Source: Bactericera cockerelli
Lineage: Eukaryota > Arthropoda > Insecta > Hemiptera > Triozidae
Direction of reading: 5' to 3'
Assembly: GCA_024516035.1 (NCBI GenBank)
Contig: CM044956.1
Location: forward strand, 55,271,533-55,335,532
Length of the DNA: 64,000 nt
Shown here: positions 13,111-23,636 of the stretch, one piece after another
Numbering within the stretch: the first letter of the stretch is position 1
Layout: each line of letters opens with the position of its first letter
The notes under the pieces: generated by a model
Seen by the model: the letters and a program-made list of their open reading frames with translations, nothing else
Database searches by the model: none
What the model was told of the DNA's origin: nothing
Translations under genes and position numbers: made by a program

Positions 13111-14089
13111 GGGGCAGACCACTTTTAAAAAATTTGGGAAAAAAAAACTCCGCATCTCATGAAAATTTTTTCCCCAAAATTTTTTAAAAAAAATTTTAAA
13201 AATTTGTTTCCCCCTTTTTTTCGAAAAAAAATACTTTGAAAATTTTGCAGTCGCTTTTTCAATCCCCGTATTTTTTCATGGGGGGGGAGCTTTTCCCCGA
13301 ACTTACTGACAACCCCTTAACGGGGCCCCAACATACTATTAAAAAAATTTTACTAAACAAAGACGATACTTTCAATTTTCCCCCCCATTTTATACAAAAA
13401 AAATTTTAAAAAACCCCCTTACAAGACATTAAAACATTTATAAAACTTGCTTTTTTTCATTAAAAAAGCGAGATAAAAAGGGGGCTTTTCGACAAAACCC
13501 AAATTTTTTAAAAAACAAAAAAAAAAGGGGGAAACTTCAAATAACACCCTAAAAAACATCACTAATGAAAAAAAACCCCCCTTTTTCTTACATAGGAATT
13601 TTAAAAAAATACCCCCCCCAAAAAAAAACATACCAGAAGAAATAAAAAAATTAATTTTTTCCTAAACTTGTTAGAATTTTAAAAAAAAGGGAATGGCTAA
13701 AAAGCGCAAAAAGTCAAAAATGAAAATTTTAAAAAAATTTTTAACAAAAAAAATAATTATAAGGGAAAAAAAACAAAAAGAATAAAACATATTTAAAAAA
13801 TTTTTTTTAATTTTTTAAAAAATATGGAAATTAAATTTTTTAAATTTTTAAAAAAAATTTTTTTAAACCCCAAAAACATAAAAACATTTTTTAATTTTTT
13901 TTTTCTAAAAAAGAGACCCAACACGCTTTTTCCCCAAAAACGGGTCTCTTCTACTACAATTTCAATAACAAAAAAACAATTTTAAGCAATTTTAAAAAAT
14001 GTAAATAATAAAATTTTTTTTTTTAAATTAAAAATTTTTGTCTTGATGAAATTTTTTTAAAAATTTAAAAAAAAAAAAAGATGAAAAAG

Positions 14090-14122
<33 letters not shown>

Positions 14123-14615
14123 AGAACATACCCCCGGGCTTGGAGTAGTTTTAAAACCCCCTTTTTTTTACTATCCTTTATAAACCCCCGAAAATGAATG
14201 GGGAAAAAAAAAAGAAATTTAGAAAAATAAACCCCAAAAAAGATAGCTGTTTTTTTCCCATTTTGTTTTTTAAACCGCTGCTACAAAATGATTTTCGAAT
14301 GTACCTATGTTTTTGATTTAATTACCTCTTGTCGCGGGGGAATTAATGAGTTCATAAGGGGAAAAAATCGTCCCTTTTTTCCCCCCCAAACCCCCTTTCA
14401 CACAGAGGGCAAAAAAATTTTTGATGGGTTTTTTTACCTCTACATTGTAGAAAAACAATCAAGGGGTTTTGGGGGACAGGGGGGGAGCATAAAATTTTTA
14501 CCCCACCCCCCCCCCTTTTTTTCCCCCAAATGGCTGAAAATAAAAAAAAAAAACCCAAAAAAAATAACCCTTTTTTTTTAGGAGGATTAATTTTTAGCTA
14601 AAAAAAATTTTTTTT
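13111..14615. other. Unassigned corrupted sequence up to the gap
   Basis: Homopolymer-rich; includes an A run at about 14092-14121 that might be a retroelement tail, but this cannot be established here. Confidence 0.4.
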
Positions 14616-14715
14616 NNNNNNNNNNNNNNNNNNNNNNNNNNNNNNNNNNNNNNNNNNNNNNNNNNNNNNNNNNNNNNNNNNNNNNNNNNNNNNNNNNNNN
14701 NNNNNNNNNNNNNNN
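14616..14715. other. Assembly gap (100 N)
   Basis: Exactly 100 N, the usual placeholder for a gap of unknown size. It separates the low-quality segment from clean sequence, so order and distance across it are not certain. Confidence 0.99.
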
Positions 14716-14793
14716 GGACTTTAATAAATACTTGTACATGTCCCTTTCATACTTTATAAATGATACATTATTTCTCTTTATATATTTATCAGG

Positions 14794-15150
14794 GTTGGGT
14801 GGAAGAGATTGCCCAAGGCAATAACCCCGCCCTTTAGTTAGGACATTATATTATGTATATATTTATTTATTTTTACCGACCTCAGTAGCTTGATCGATAA
14901 GGCAGTGGACTAGTAACCCGGAGGTCGGTGGTTCAAGTCCCGGTTTCAGCGTAAGATTTAGTAAAGCGAGTTTGAGTAAATGTGATATCACGAAAGTGAT
15001 AAACACAAATATGATAACTTTTAACTTTACGAGTAACTTATTTATTTATTTTTTCTTCTATTATAATTATTCTATTTTCATTTGTAATTATTTGTATTGT
15101 ATATAATATGTCCTACTAATAAAGTGTAAATAAATAAATACATAAAAGAT
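14794..15150 (+). repeat. Repeat H (LINE 3'-end-like), split by a SINE-B
   Basis: Starts GGGTTGGGTGGAAGAGATTG, with a small hairpin (TTGCC..GGCAA), then CCGCCCTTTAGTTAGGACA, an AT-rich body and the end AATAAAGTGTAAATAAATAA. Other copies are at 26603, 31829, 36568 and 62606. The hairpin plus terminal AATAAA resemble the 3' end of a non-LTR element, but all copies start at about the same base. A SINE-B sits inside at 14875-15032 and ATTTATTTATTTT appears on both sides of it. Confidence 0.7.
14875..15032 (+). repeat. SINE-B, tRNA-derived
   Basis: Head: CCGACCTCAGTAGCTTGATC with A-box-like TAGCTTGATCGATAAGG, and B-box GGTTCAAGTCC. Body: GTAAAGCGAGTTTGAGTA, GTGATATCACGAAAGTGAT, AACACAAATATGATAAC. 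The anticodon-loop position reads CTAGTAA, so a threonine-type tRNA ancestor is possible. It is inserted into repeat H with a duplicated ATTTATTTATTTT flank. Confidence 0.85.
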
Positions 15151-15157
15151 GTACATT

Positions 15158-15322
15158 GCCACTGTATTGGTAGTCAAGTGGTGGCGCTAGTCTAGTAATC
15201 TAGGTAGCATAGGGATCCGTTGGTTCGAATCCCACCTAATGCAATAATTTATTTTGAGTTTGTGACCGCCTAATGCCTAATGGTTACCTTCCACTAAAGA
15301 GTAGTATTATTATTGCCTAGGA
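15158..15322 (+). repeat. SINE-C, tRNA-derived
   Basis: Head with AGTGGTGGCGCTAGTCTAGT, TAGGTAGC, GGATCCGTTGGTTCGAATCC (B box), then TTTGAGTTTGTGACC, GGTTACCTTCCACTAAAGAG and an ATT-type tail. Minus-strand copies occur at 32577, 37063 and 42109. Confidence 0.8.
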
Positions 15323-15483
15323 CATAAAGCTGTGGTTTTCCTTCCTCATTGTTTTTCAATGGCTCACTTGCAACCGAGAGAGAAAGAGAAAGAGGAAGAC
15401 GGAACCTAGTAATTACTAAGGACTAATCTTCTTTGGGGTTGAAGTTTTAAGACAAACCTTGACAGGAAATTCCGTAACAAATC

Positions 15484-15900
15484 TCCTTTTATAAAACTGT
15501 CCACTCTCTTTTCTTCTCTTTTCCCTCTCTCTTTCTCTTATTTTCTTTTCTCTTCCATCCTCTTTTCTCTCGTTTTTCCTACCTCTTTATCTGTCGTTCT
15601 CTTTCATCGTCTTTCTTTCTTACCCTTTTTTTTGTTATTTTCTTTATCTTTCTCACTCACTCTCTCCTCTTTTCATTATCTCTCTCATATCTTCTTTCTC
15701 TCACTCATACTCTTCTCTTCCTATTTCTCCTCTTTCTCTCTCCCATATTTCATATTCCTTCTCATTCTCACTCATTCCTTTCTCTCTCCCATATTTAATA
15801 TTCCTTCTCGTTCTGTCTCTTTCCTTACTATCTCCCATACCTTTTTTCTCGTTCTCACGCATTCTTTCATCCTCCCTCTCCTCCTATTTCTTCCCCCCTA
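15484..15900 (+). repeat. Pyrimidine-rich low-complexity tract
   Basis: About 420 bp of irregular CTCT/TTCC sequence on the plus strand. An ORF through it encodes only L, S, F and P and is not a gene. Confidence 0.85.
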
Positions 15901-15939
15901 GAATATTTAAACCACGTCTCTTAATCTTCTTAATACTAC

Positions 15940-15991
15940 CTGAAAAACATGAACCTGGCACCCATCACGATGTGTCCCGAGGGACTCAGAG
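15940..15991 (-). other. Weak candidate for a further exon of the SAM gene
   Basis: On the minus strand 52 nt lie between an AG (weak polypyrimidine tract) and TTTTTCAG/GTAGTATT, a usable donor. Started with 2 nt to complete the codon left open by the exon at 26397-26524, it stays open and encodes LSPSGHIVMGARFMFF. The local GC content is higher than the surroundings. The acceptor is poor and there is no family match that I can recall, so this may be chance or an old repeat. Confidence 0.2.
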
Positions 15992-16166
15992 CTTCAAGAT
16001 CATTACAGGAATGGAGGTTGTATATTTTGACAACCGAAAGCTCTTTAGATATGTATGTTACCTAAATAAGTAAATATGTAAAAAATTCAGGGTGGGTGCA
16101 AAATACAAAATCAAGTATTAGGTATTTGAAGTCAAATTAAAAACAGTATACTTCGACACCTTTATA

Positions 16167-16361
16167 ATAATAATAATAATATCGCCTTATTTATACTGCC
16201 CGTCCCATTATTCCAGCAGTAAGCTCAAGACATATTATTATGTGGTAAAAATCCCAAATGGGAGGATAACTTGTCATGTCTCGTCTGGGTTTCGAACCCA
16301 CGACTTCTGTGGAATCTCTGGATTCGCAGAGTGCCGCCTTTACCACTGAGCTACCGGGACA
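16167..16361 (-). repeat. SINE-A, tRNA-derived
   Basis: On the minus strand: GTCCCGGTAGCTCAGTGGTA (A-box region), GTGGGTTCGAAACCC (B box), ATGACAAGTTATCCTCCC, GGGATTTTTACCACATAATA, AATAATGGGAC and an ATT repeat tail. Its head abuts the left end of the satellite array. Confidence 0.9.
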
Positions 16362-16383
16362 GACTTTAGTGAAACTCTGCATG

Positions 16384-18174
16384 AAATCTTACCTTTCTCT
16401 TATCTTATCTTTCTCTTCTTACCTTCTCCTTCACCTACCTTCTCCTTCACCTACTTTCTCCTTCACCTACCTTCAAATCTTAACTTTCTCTTATCTTATC
16501 TTTCTCTTCTTACCTTCTCCTTCACCTACCTTCAAATCTTACCTTTCTCTTATCTTATCTTTCTCTTCTTACCTTCTCCTTCACCTACCTTCAAATCTTA
16601 CCTTTCTCTTATCTTATCTTTCTCTTCTTACCTTCTCCTTCACCTACCTTCAAATCTTAACTTTCTCTTATCTTATCTTTCTCTTCTTACCTTCTCCTTC
16701 ACCTACCTTCTCCTTCACCTACTTTCTCCTTCACCTACTTTCTCCTTCACCTACCTTCAAATCTTAACTTTCTCTTATCTTATCTTTCTCTTCTTACCTT
16801 CTCCTTCACCTACCTTCAAATCTTACCTTTCTCTTATCTTATCTTTCTCTTCTTACCTTCTCCTTCACCTACCTTCAAATCTTACCTTTCTCTTATCTTA
16901 TCTTTCTCTTCTTACCTTCTCCTTCACCTACCTTCTCCTTCACCTACCTTCTCCTGCACCTACCTTCAAATCTTACCTTTCTCTTATCTTATCTTTCTCT
17001 TCTTACCTTCTCCTTCACCTACCTTCAAATCTTACCTTTCTCTTATCTTATCTTTCTCTTCTTACCTTCTCCTTCACCTACCTTCAAATCTTAACTTTCT
17101 CTTATCTTATCTTTCTCTTCTTACCTTCTCCTTCACCTACCTTCTCCTTCACCTACCTTCTCCTGCACCTACCTTCAAATCTTACCTTTCTCTTATCTTA
17201 TCTTTCTCTTCTTACCTTCTCCTTCACCTACCTTCAAATCTTACCTTTCTCTTATCTTATCTTTCTCTTCTTACCTTCTCCTTCACCTACCTTCTCCTTC
17301 ACCTACTTTCTCCTTCACCTACCTTCAAATCTTAACTTTCTCTTATCTTATCTTTCTCTTCTTACCTTCTCCTTCACCTACCTTCTCCTTCACCTACTTT
17401 CTCCTTCACCTACCTTCAAATCTTACCTTTCTCTTATCTTATCTTTCTCTTCTTACCTTCTCCTTCACCTACCTTCAAATCTTAACTTTCTCTTATCTTA
17501 TCTTTCTCTTCTTACCTTCTCCTTCACCTACCTTCTCCTTCACCTACCTTCTCCTTCACCTACCTTCAAATCTTACCTTTCTCTTATCTTATCTTTCTCT
17601 TCTTACCTTCTCCTTCACCTACCTTCAAATCTTAACTTTCTCTTATCTTATCTTTCTCTTCTTACCTTCTCCTTCACCTACCTTCAAATCTTAACTTTCT
17701 CTTATCTTATCTTTCTCTTCTTACCTTCTCCTTCACCTACCTTCTCCTTCACCTACCTTCTCCTGCACCTACCTTCAAATCTTACCTTTCTCTTATCTTA
17801 TCTTTCTCTTCTTACCTTCTCCTTCACCTACCTTCAAATCTTACCTTTCTCTTATCTTATCTTTCTCTTCTTACCTTCTCCTTCACCTACCTTCTCCTTC
17901 ACCTACTTTCTCCTTCACCTACCTTCAAATCTTAACTTTCTCTTATCTTATCTTTCTCTTCTTACCTTCTCCTTCACCTACCTTCTCCTTCACCTACTTT
18001 CTCCTTCACCTACCTTCAAATCTTACCTTTCTCTTATCTTATCTTTCTCTTCTTACCTTCTCCTTCACCTACCTTCAAATCTTACCTTTCTCTTATCTTA
18101 TCTTTCTCTTCTTACCTTCTCCTTCACCTACCTTCTCCTTCACCTACTTTCTCCTTCACCTACCTTCAAATCTT
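16384..18174 (+). repeat. Intronic minisatellite, left block
   Basis: Built from a 59-bp unit (ACCTTCAAATCTTACC, TTTCTCTTATCTTATC, TTTCTCTTCTTACC, TTCTCCTTCACCT in order) plus variable numbers of extra 16-bp units ACCTTCTCCTTCACCT. I count about 25 copies of the CAAATCTT core here. A higher-order period of exactly 600 bp is visible from about 16801 to 18174: lines 600 bp apart are identical except for four or five single-base changes. The plus strand lacks G except in the CTCCTGCACC variant (16956, 17165, 17765). ORFs through it are artefacts. Confidence 0.95.
18163..18174 (+). repeat. Target site duplication, left copy
   Basis: CCTTCAAATCTT directly before the 5' end of the R1-clade element; the same 12 bases (13 if the preceding A is counted) follow its poly(A). 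They belong to the satellite unit, which continues in phase after the right copy. Confidence 0.85.
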
Positions 18175-18705
18175 CTTGGATCAGCTAAAATCTTTTTAGC
18201 TGTGGCCAAGGCTCTGGCACCAAGCGGGTCCTCGGGTTGCGGATAGAGGATGGCCTCGAAAGAGGTTTGCTGTTGAATAGGGGGACTTACCATTAAGCAT
18301 CCTAACAGACAGCCCCGGACAAGGCGGGGGGGTATGGGAGCGAAGGTGGGCTTACGGGTGGTATCGTAAGTTCTATAAAAAGCCATCCGTTTATCTCATA
18401 TCCCCTGACAGGCGAGTCTCTGCCGCCTCAAAAGCAGTGCATACCCGTCCAGCTGGAAGACGTTAAAGGAAACAGTACCAGCCCGCCAAGCCAGTAGTGG
18501 AACATCATATGCTCACGGCTGCATGGTTAGGGGCGAGTCTGACCTCAAATATGCGAACTCTGGATACCGGGGACCCTCCAGTTTCAATATACCCTTGCTG
18601 TAATAGGTGGCTCTGTTGCAGTTGACCCACATTCCACACTAAGAAACCCATGGCGTATGGATCTTAAATTAACTGAACAGGTACCTCTACCCCCTCCAAT
18701 TGTAG
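18175..18705 (+). other. 5' UTR of the R1-clade element
   Basis: 531 bp, clearly richer in GC than the satellite, starting CTTGGATCAGC immediately after the target duplication. R1-clade elements normally carry an internal promoter here or use read-through transcription; I see no specific element that I can name. An in-frame TAG immediately precedes the ORF1 ATG. Confidence 0.7.
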
Positions 18706-20679
18706 ATGAAACGGGGTTACCAAAAGTGGACACTCCCTCCAAAAGTGGACACTCTCTCCAACCCGCAAAGCGGGCAGGAAACTACCGTAACGAGGAGCAA
18801 TGCTCCAACAGGGCCCTGTGAAGGGACAAACCAGGCGGCGGCAACAACCGCAGCTGCAGACTTCAGAATGGGGGACACCATTCAACGCACTCCAAAAGGA
18901 ACAGGAATGAAAAGAAAAGCTGCTAGTCCAATAGACATAGCAGCAAATGACTCTACAGTTCAAGACGTCCAGAAGCTCGTACATTCAGCTACAGACATTG
19001 CCAGTAGTATGAAAATTTTCATACAGGAAACTCCAAACACAAGGAGCAACATAAAGAAAGGAGTCACAGATCTTTTCTCCATCATGAAAAGACTGCAGAA
19101 AAAAACCAATGAACTGGTAAAGGTTAGGGACTCCCTAAAAAAGAGCCTACTTGAAGACCAGCAAACAGAAGGAACCGACTCTGACTTCGAGATTGCAGCT
19201 CCCCTCTGCGCAGCCTGCAAAAAAAGCCTAGAAGAGGATAAAACCCAAGAAGAGCAAATAACGCCACAATTGCAGAGAATTACAGACCAAATCGAGACAC
19301 GAACAGAGGAAAATATTAACTCTCTTGTCCAGAAAGAATGGCCAGATGAAGCCTTCCGCAAGGTGAGCCTAAAACCTGGACTCCCAAACCCTACCTCAGA
19401 TGCGCCTGCGATATTCGTGTTGGACACCAACACTGAGAATACAAGGCTCCTGGACAGATGCATGCGCAACAATCCAGACATCAAACTCATCGTAGATGAA
19501 GGCATTGAGTGCGGAGAAACCAAGTTCGTGGAAAACACAGTCAGAAGCAGCACCGGAGCCAGTAGCTCAAAAGTTACACATCTGGTCAGGACAAATGATA
19601 TCCTCAACATCATTAAGTTCGTGAAGGATATCAAAGAGTCGAATCCCAAAACAACCTACAAAGTCGCAGTAACTGACACTCTAGACTGGAAACTCTCCCG
19701 CAAAGTCCTGGAAATAGCCGCCAGTTTTGAGGATATAACCATCGACCTTCACGTTCCTGGAGGCAAACTTGCGAGCTCTTATAGCAATGTAGTGGCTGGA
19801 ACGTCTAACACTATCAGAGCACCAAATCAAAAGAGAGCGAGTACTCCAAAAGAGAAACCCCAAGTCATCCACGTCAAACTGACCGACAACTCGAAACCGT
19901 TGAAAGAAGTTGTGGAAGAAATGAAGCGTAAAGTGGACGTCGCTAAATTAGGCATCCAAGTGAAGTCAATTAAGATCGACAAAGGAGGTGGGGTAAAAAT
20001 CTTCACTAAAAGGAACGACCTCAATTTGATGAAGGAATTCGCCACCCAGATACAGGCAAACGTGAAGGGAGTCATGGCTAGATCCGAAACAGCTAAACAA
20101 AGTTCCATCATTATCAGGAACATTGATATCTCCATTGACACTAAGGAAATTGCAATGGTCATTTCCCAAAAGATAAACAAGCAAGCTTCGGAATTTGAAG
20201 ATAAAATCAATCTTAAAGCAACACACAGGGGAGATGCCCAATTTGCAATCCTGAAAGTAAACGACCAAGACCTGACTAAACTAGGCAAAAGCCTTACCCT
20301 AGGATGGACAGAATGCAGTGTCGAAAAGATGACAATCCCAAAACGCTGCTTCAATTGTTATGGCTATGGCCACATTGCCAAAGACTGTACAGACGAGAAA
20401 TTCGAAATCAAGGGAATATGCAGAAGATGCAACCAACCTGGTCACGACTCCAAAACGTGCGATAACGAGCCGCAGTGCAGAGACTGCAAAACAACAGGCC
20501 ACATCTCCGGGTCAATGGCCTGCCAAACCTTTAGGAAACTCGTCCAAGGTGCAAGGCAGACCCCGCGGAGAAATAGAGCGAAAATGAAAACCAGGCTTCT
20601 CATCCCTCCAACAACCGAGACCGAGACAGAAACCGAGACCGAAAGCGTAATGTCTGAGACCAGAATGATCCTGGGCTAA
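18706..20679 (+). CDS. ORF1, Gag-like nucleic-acid-binding protein of R1-clade LINE
   Basis: 657 residues, intact. The start is the first ATG after an in-frame TAG at 18703-18705. The N-terminal part is lysine- and serine-rich with predicted charged helices. The C-terminal third has three zinc knuckles in tandem: C-x2-C-x4-H-x4-C at about residue 548 (CFNCYGYGHIAKDC), the same pattern at about 572 (CRRCNQPGHDSKTC), and C-x2-C-x4-H-x6-C at about 591 (CRDCKTTGHISGSMAC). This 3-knuckle arrangement with a longer last finger is typical of R1-clade ORF1. It probably binds the element's RNA and forms the ribonucleoprotein. The C-terminus ends in a TETETETETE run encoded by an ACCGAGAC microsatellite. 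ORF2 begins 16 nt downstream in another frame. Confidence 0.92.
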   Translation: MKRGYQKWTLPPKVDTLSNPQSGQETTVTRSNAPTGPCEGTNQAAATTAAADFRMGDTIQRTPKGTGMKRKAASPIDIAANDSTVQDVQKLVHSATDIASSMKIFIQETPNTRSNIKKGVTDLFSIMKRLQKKTNELVKVRDSLKKSLLEDQQTEGTDSDFEIAAPLCAACKKSLEEDKTQEEQITPQLQRITDQIETRTEENINSLVQKEWPDEAFRKVSLKPGLPNPTSDAPAIFVLDTNTENTRLLDRCMRNNPDIKLIVDEGIECGETKFVENTVRSSTGASSSKVTHLVRTNDILNIIKFVKDIKESNPKTTYKVAVTDTLDWKLSRKVLEIAASFEDITIDLHVPGGKLASSYSNVVAGTSNTIRAPNQKRASTPKEKPQVIHVKLTDNSKPLKEVVEEMKRKVDVAKLGIQVKSIKIDKGGGVKIFTKRNDLNLMKEFATQIQANVKGVMARSETAKQSSIIIRNIDISIDTKEIAMVISQKINKQASEFEDKINLKATHRGDAQFAILKVNDQDLTKLGKSLTLGWTECSVEKMTIPKRCFNCYGYGHIAKDCTDEKFEIKGICRRCNQPGHDSKTCDNEPQCRDCKTTGHISGSMACQTFRKLVQGARQTPRRNRAKMKTRLLIPPTTETETETETESVMSETRMILG

Positions 20680-20695
20680 TCCATCAACAGATACA

Positions 20696-23636
20696 ATGAG
20701 CAACAAACAAGTCAAGCTCCTTCAATGCAACATTGATAGAGGTAGAGCAGCACTGGACCTTCTGGAAGCCACTGCAGTGGCCGGCGGCGTGGACGTTCTC
20801 CTAGTCCAAGAACCCACGCGCAGTCGTGTCTCTAGTCCTGCATGGCTAACAGATAACCAGAAAGATGCTGCTATAAAAAAGATAAACCCGAACCTCAACT
20901 TCTACAACGCAAAAGCCGGAGATGGTTTTGTCTCGGTAGAACTGGACCACTTCATTCTGTATAGCTGCTATGTCTCCCCAAATATTGGGAAAGAGGAATT
21001 CAGAACATACCTGCAACGCTTGGCCATAAGCATATCATGCCAGAGGAAAGGCTGCATCATCGGAGGTGATTTTAACAGCAAGTCTACTTTGTGGGGGGCA
21101 CCTGTAACAAACGAAAAAGGCGAAATACTTACCGAGTGGTTGGCATCTCTGGATCTCAACGTCATCAACTCCGGAGGTACTCCAACATTCGTAAGAGGCA
21201 ACAGTGAGTCACATATTGACATAACAGCATGCTCGGACAACATCTCGAGAAGGGTATTGAACTGGAGGGTAGGGGGGGAGGAGACATTAAGCCTCCATCG
21301 CTACATTTATTTTGAGGCAGACTTCGCTAGGGAACAACAACTAACCAGGACGCCCACGACATCAAAAGGGTGGCACATGGACCCGGACAAGCTCCCGCAG
21401 TTTGCTGAAACCTTCGTAAAGATGGTAGATACCTGGAAGGAATGTCTTCAAAAAGACCTGAAAGCCGACAGCCTTACCAGAATCATCACAGAAGCCTGCG
21501 ATGTAACATTCAAGAGGAAATCGTCGAACTCTAAACGGAAGAAAGTCTTCTGGTGGAACGGTGAAATCCGGGACGCCAGGAAAAGCTGTATTAAAGCAAG
21601 AAGAAAACTTAAAAGAGCCCGTAGGAGAGATCCTACCCAAGCAGAGGCACTTAAGGATGAATACACCCAATGCAGAGAAAACCTGAAAAGGAGCATCTTC
21701 AAATCTAAAGACGCCAAGTGGAAAGAGCTCATCGAAGAGGTAGACAGGGACCCATGGGGCAAAGCCTACAAGATTGTCACCGGCAAACTTGGGGGCCGAT
21801 CCCCGATGAACCTGACTCCAGAAGATGAGATCAGAATCGCCAGAGAACTGTTTCCCAGCGACCAAGTTAGGGAGAAAGCGACTTTCCAGATAAACTCAGA
21901 GGACATTCCTTCTACTGAACCTGCAGAAATCTTTGAGGCGGCCAGGAGGATGAAACCTAAGAAAGCCCCTGGCATAGACAAACTTAATCCTGAGCTCATC
22001 AAGACAGTCGCTTCCAAGTTCCCGGATGTGGTTGCTGAGGTTTTCAACAGCGTCCTTAGAGCTGGAGAAATCCCTGAAATGTGGAAGACGGCAAAGTTGA
22101 TCCTGATGGAGAAGAAATCGACCGACAGCAACGCGCCAAAGAAGTACCCCCTTGTGCCTGCTCAACTGCCTAGGCAAGCTCTTCGAGTCAGTGATAACTT
22201 ACCGCCTGTCCAAGGAACTAGCAGAGAAGAGTCCTCTAAGTAAGAACCAGTACGGTTTTATACCAAAACGTTCGACCATTGACGCTATACAAGCTATAAA
22301 ACGGAAAGTCAACCTCAACATGGAAACTCACCGTTCCAACCGCAAATTTCAACTACTTACCACAATAGACATCAAAAACGCATTCAATACGGCCTCCTGG
22401 AAGTGGATCACCGGAGAGCTGGAAAAGAAAGGAATCTCAACTTACCTGAGGAAGATCATAGAGAGCTACCTGGAAGACCGCTACATCATCCTTGGGGGAG
22501 GACAGAAGCTGCCCTGTACTCGCGGCGTACCCCAAGGGTCGGTCCTGGGTCCGACCCTCTGGAATATCCTTTACGACAGCGTCCTGAAGGAGTCTCTGCC
22601 GATGGGGGTGACGGTCATTGGCTATGCCGACGACACAGCCATCCTATCCGAAGCAAAGACTAAAGAAATGCTGCAAAGAAAAACGAACCAGGCATTAGCT
22701 CGGATAATCCAAAGCATCAAGGACAGAGACCTGGAAATCGCCCCTCAGAAGACAGAAGCAGTCCTCGTCTACGGCGGACGAAGGCTGAAAAACATAGAAA
22801 TCGAAATAGAAAGAGACACAGTAAGGTCGAAAGAAAGCCTTATATATCTCGGAGTCACCATTGAGAGAAATTTCAGGATGGGTGCGCACATCAAAGCCGT
22901 CACCTCCAAGGGCTTGAGAGTTGCCAACACCCTTGCCAGGATCATGCCCAACACCAGGGGTCCATCTGAAAGCAAAAGAAAACTATTAAGATCAGTAGTG
23001 CTGTCGACCGTCCTGTACGCCTCTCAAATCTGGCAGGATGCGCTTCGATACCAAATACATAGAAAGACGCTTCAAAAATCAGCAAGAACAGCCTGTCTGC
23101 GTGTCTGCAGAGGCTACAGGACAATCTCCTACGAGGCTCTTGGTGTCATCTCATCAATGATGCCCATAGACCTGTTAGTCCAGCTCCGAACCAGAAACAC
23201 CAAGGAGGAACTGGAAAGATGTCTCGTCACCTGGCAAGAAAGATGGGCCCAGACTACAAAGGGAATTTGGACCAAGACTTTGATTCCTGAAATCAAACCT
23301 TGGATACAAAGAAAACATGGCTTCCTGTCCTTTGAACTCACCCAATTCCTGAGTGGACACGGGAAGTTTGGATCTTACCTGAAAAAGTTCAAAATAGTAG
23401 ACAACGACGACTGCGCCAGTTGCAGAGTTACCGACACCGTAGAGCACACATTCTTCCACTGCATCACCTTCGAACCGGAGAGGAGAGTCCTCGAGGCGTC
23501 ACTGGGGGAGAGCTTCAGCGTGCAGAATGCTGTGGACCAAATGCTTGAATCTCAAATAAAATGGGACCATATTGATAAATATGTATGTGGGGTCATTACC
23601 CAAAAAAGGCAGCTTGAAGGGAATCAATCTCGCTAA
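20696..23636 (+). pseudogene. ORF2, endonuclease-reverse transcriptase, one frameshift
   Basis: About 980 residues if read across the break. N-terminal APE-type endonuclease: LLQCNIDRGR at residue 8, LLVQEPT near 36, GGDFNSKSTLWG near 123. The usual SDH near the endonuclease end reads SLH here (TLSLHRYI), which would remove a conserved aspartate. Reverse transcriptase: KKAPGIDKLNPELI, then, after the break at 22148, CLLNCLGKLFE, YGFIPKRSTIDAI, DIKNAFN (Asp about 559), GVPQGSVLGP and YADD (about 644-647). C-terminal CCHC finger near 907 (C-x2-C-x7-H-x4-C). No RNase H domain, as expected for the R1 clade. The frame break between codons for Y and P leaves one base where an arginine codon is expected, so 2 bp are missing. 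Confidence 0.92.

Larger units (their letters stand above)
1..14615. other. Low-quality, homopolymer-inflated assembly segment
   Basis: This whole stretch is full of runs of 4-20 identical bases of all four kinds, with hardly any sentence of normal sequence. Repeats that occur cleanly later in the window (a tRNA-derived SINE with its GGGTTCGAAACCC box) recur here with stretched homopolymers and small indels, for example near 1028-1243 and 5785-5975. I therefore read the anomaly as sequencing or consensus error on ordinary genomic DNA, not biology. Reading frames in this segment should not be trusted. Stretches 1-1027 and 1244-1964 hold nothing I can identify. Confidence 0.85.

Noticed and set aside
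15632..15901. 89-codon ORF of L/S/F/P
   Set aside because: Translation of a pyrimidine-rich low-complexity tract. The ORF at 31080-31505 is the same kind.
16276..16767. 163-codon ORF
   Set aside because: It begins in a SINE-A and continues in the satellite; same artefact.
16384..18174. CRISPR-like regular repeats
   Set aside because: Eukaryotic context, no unique spacers, units directly adjacent; it is a minisatellite.
18960..19649. 229-codon minus-strand ORF opposite ORF1 of the R1 element
   Set aside because: Shadow of the true plus-strand coding frame; no domain. The same holds for the other antisense frames over 18664-23807.
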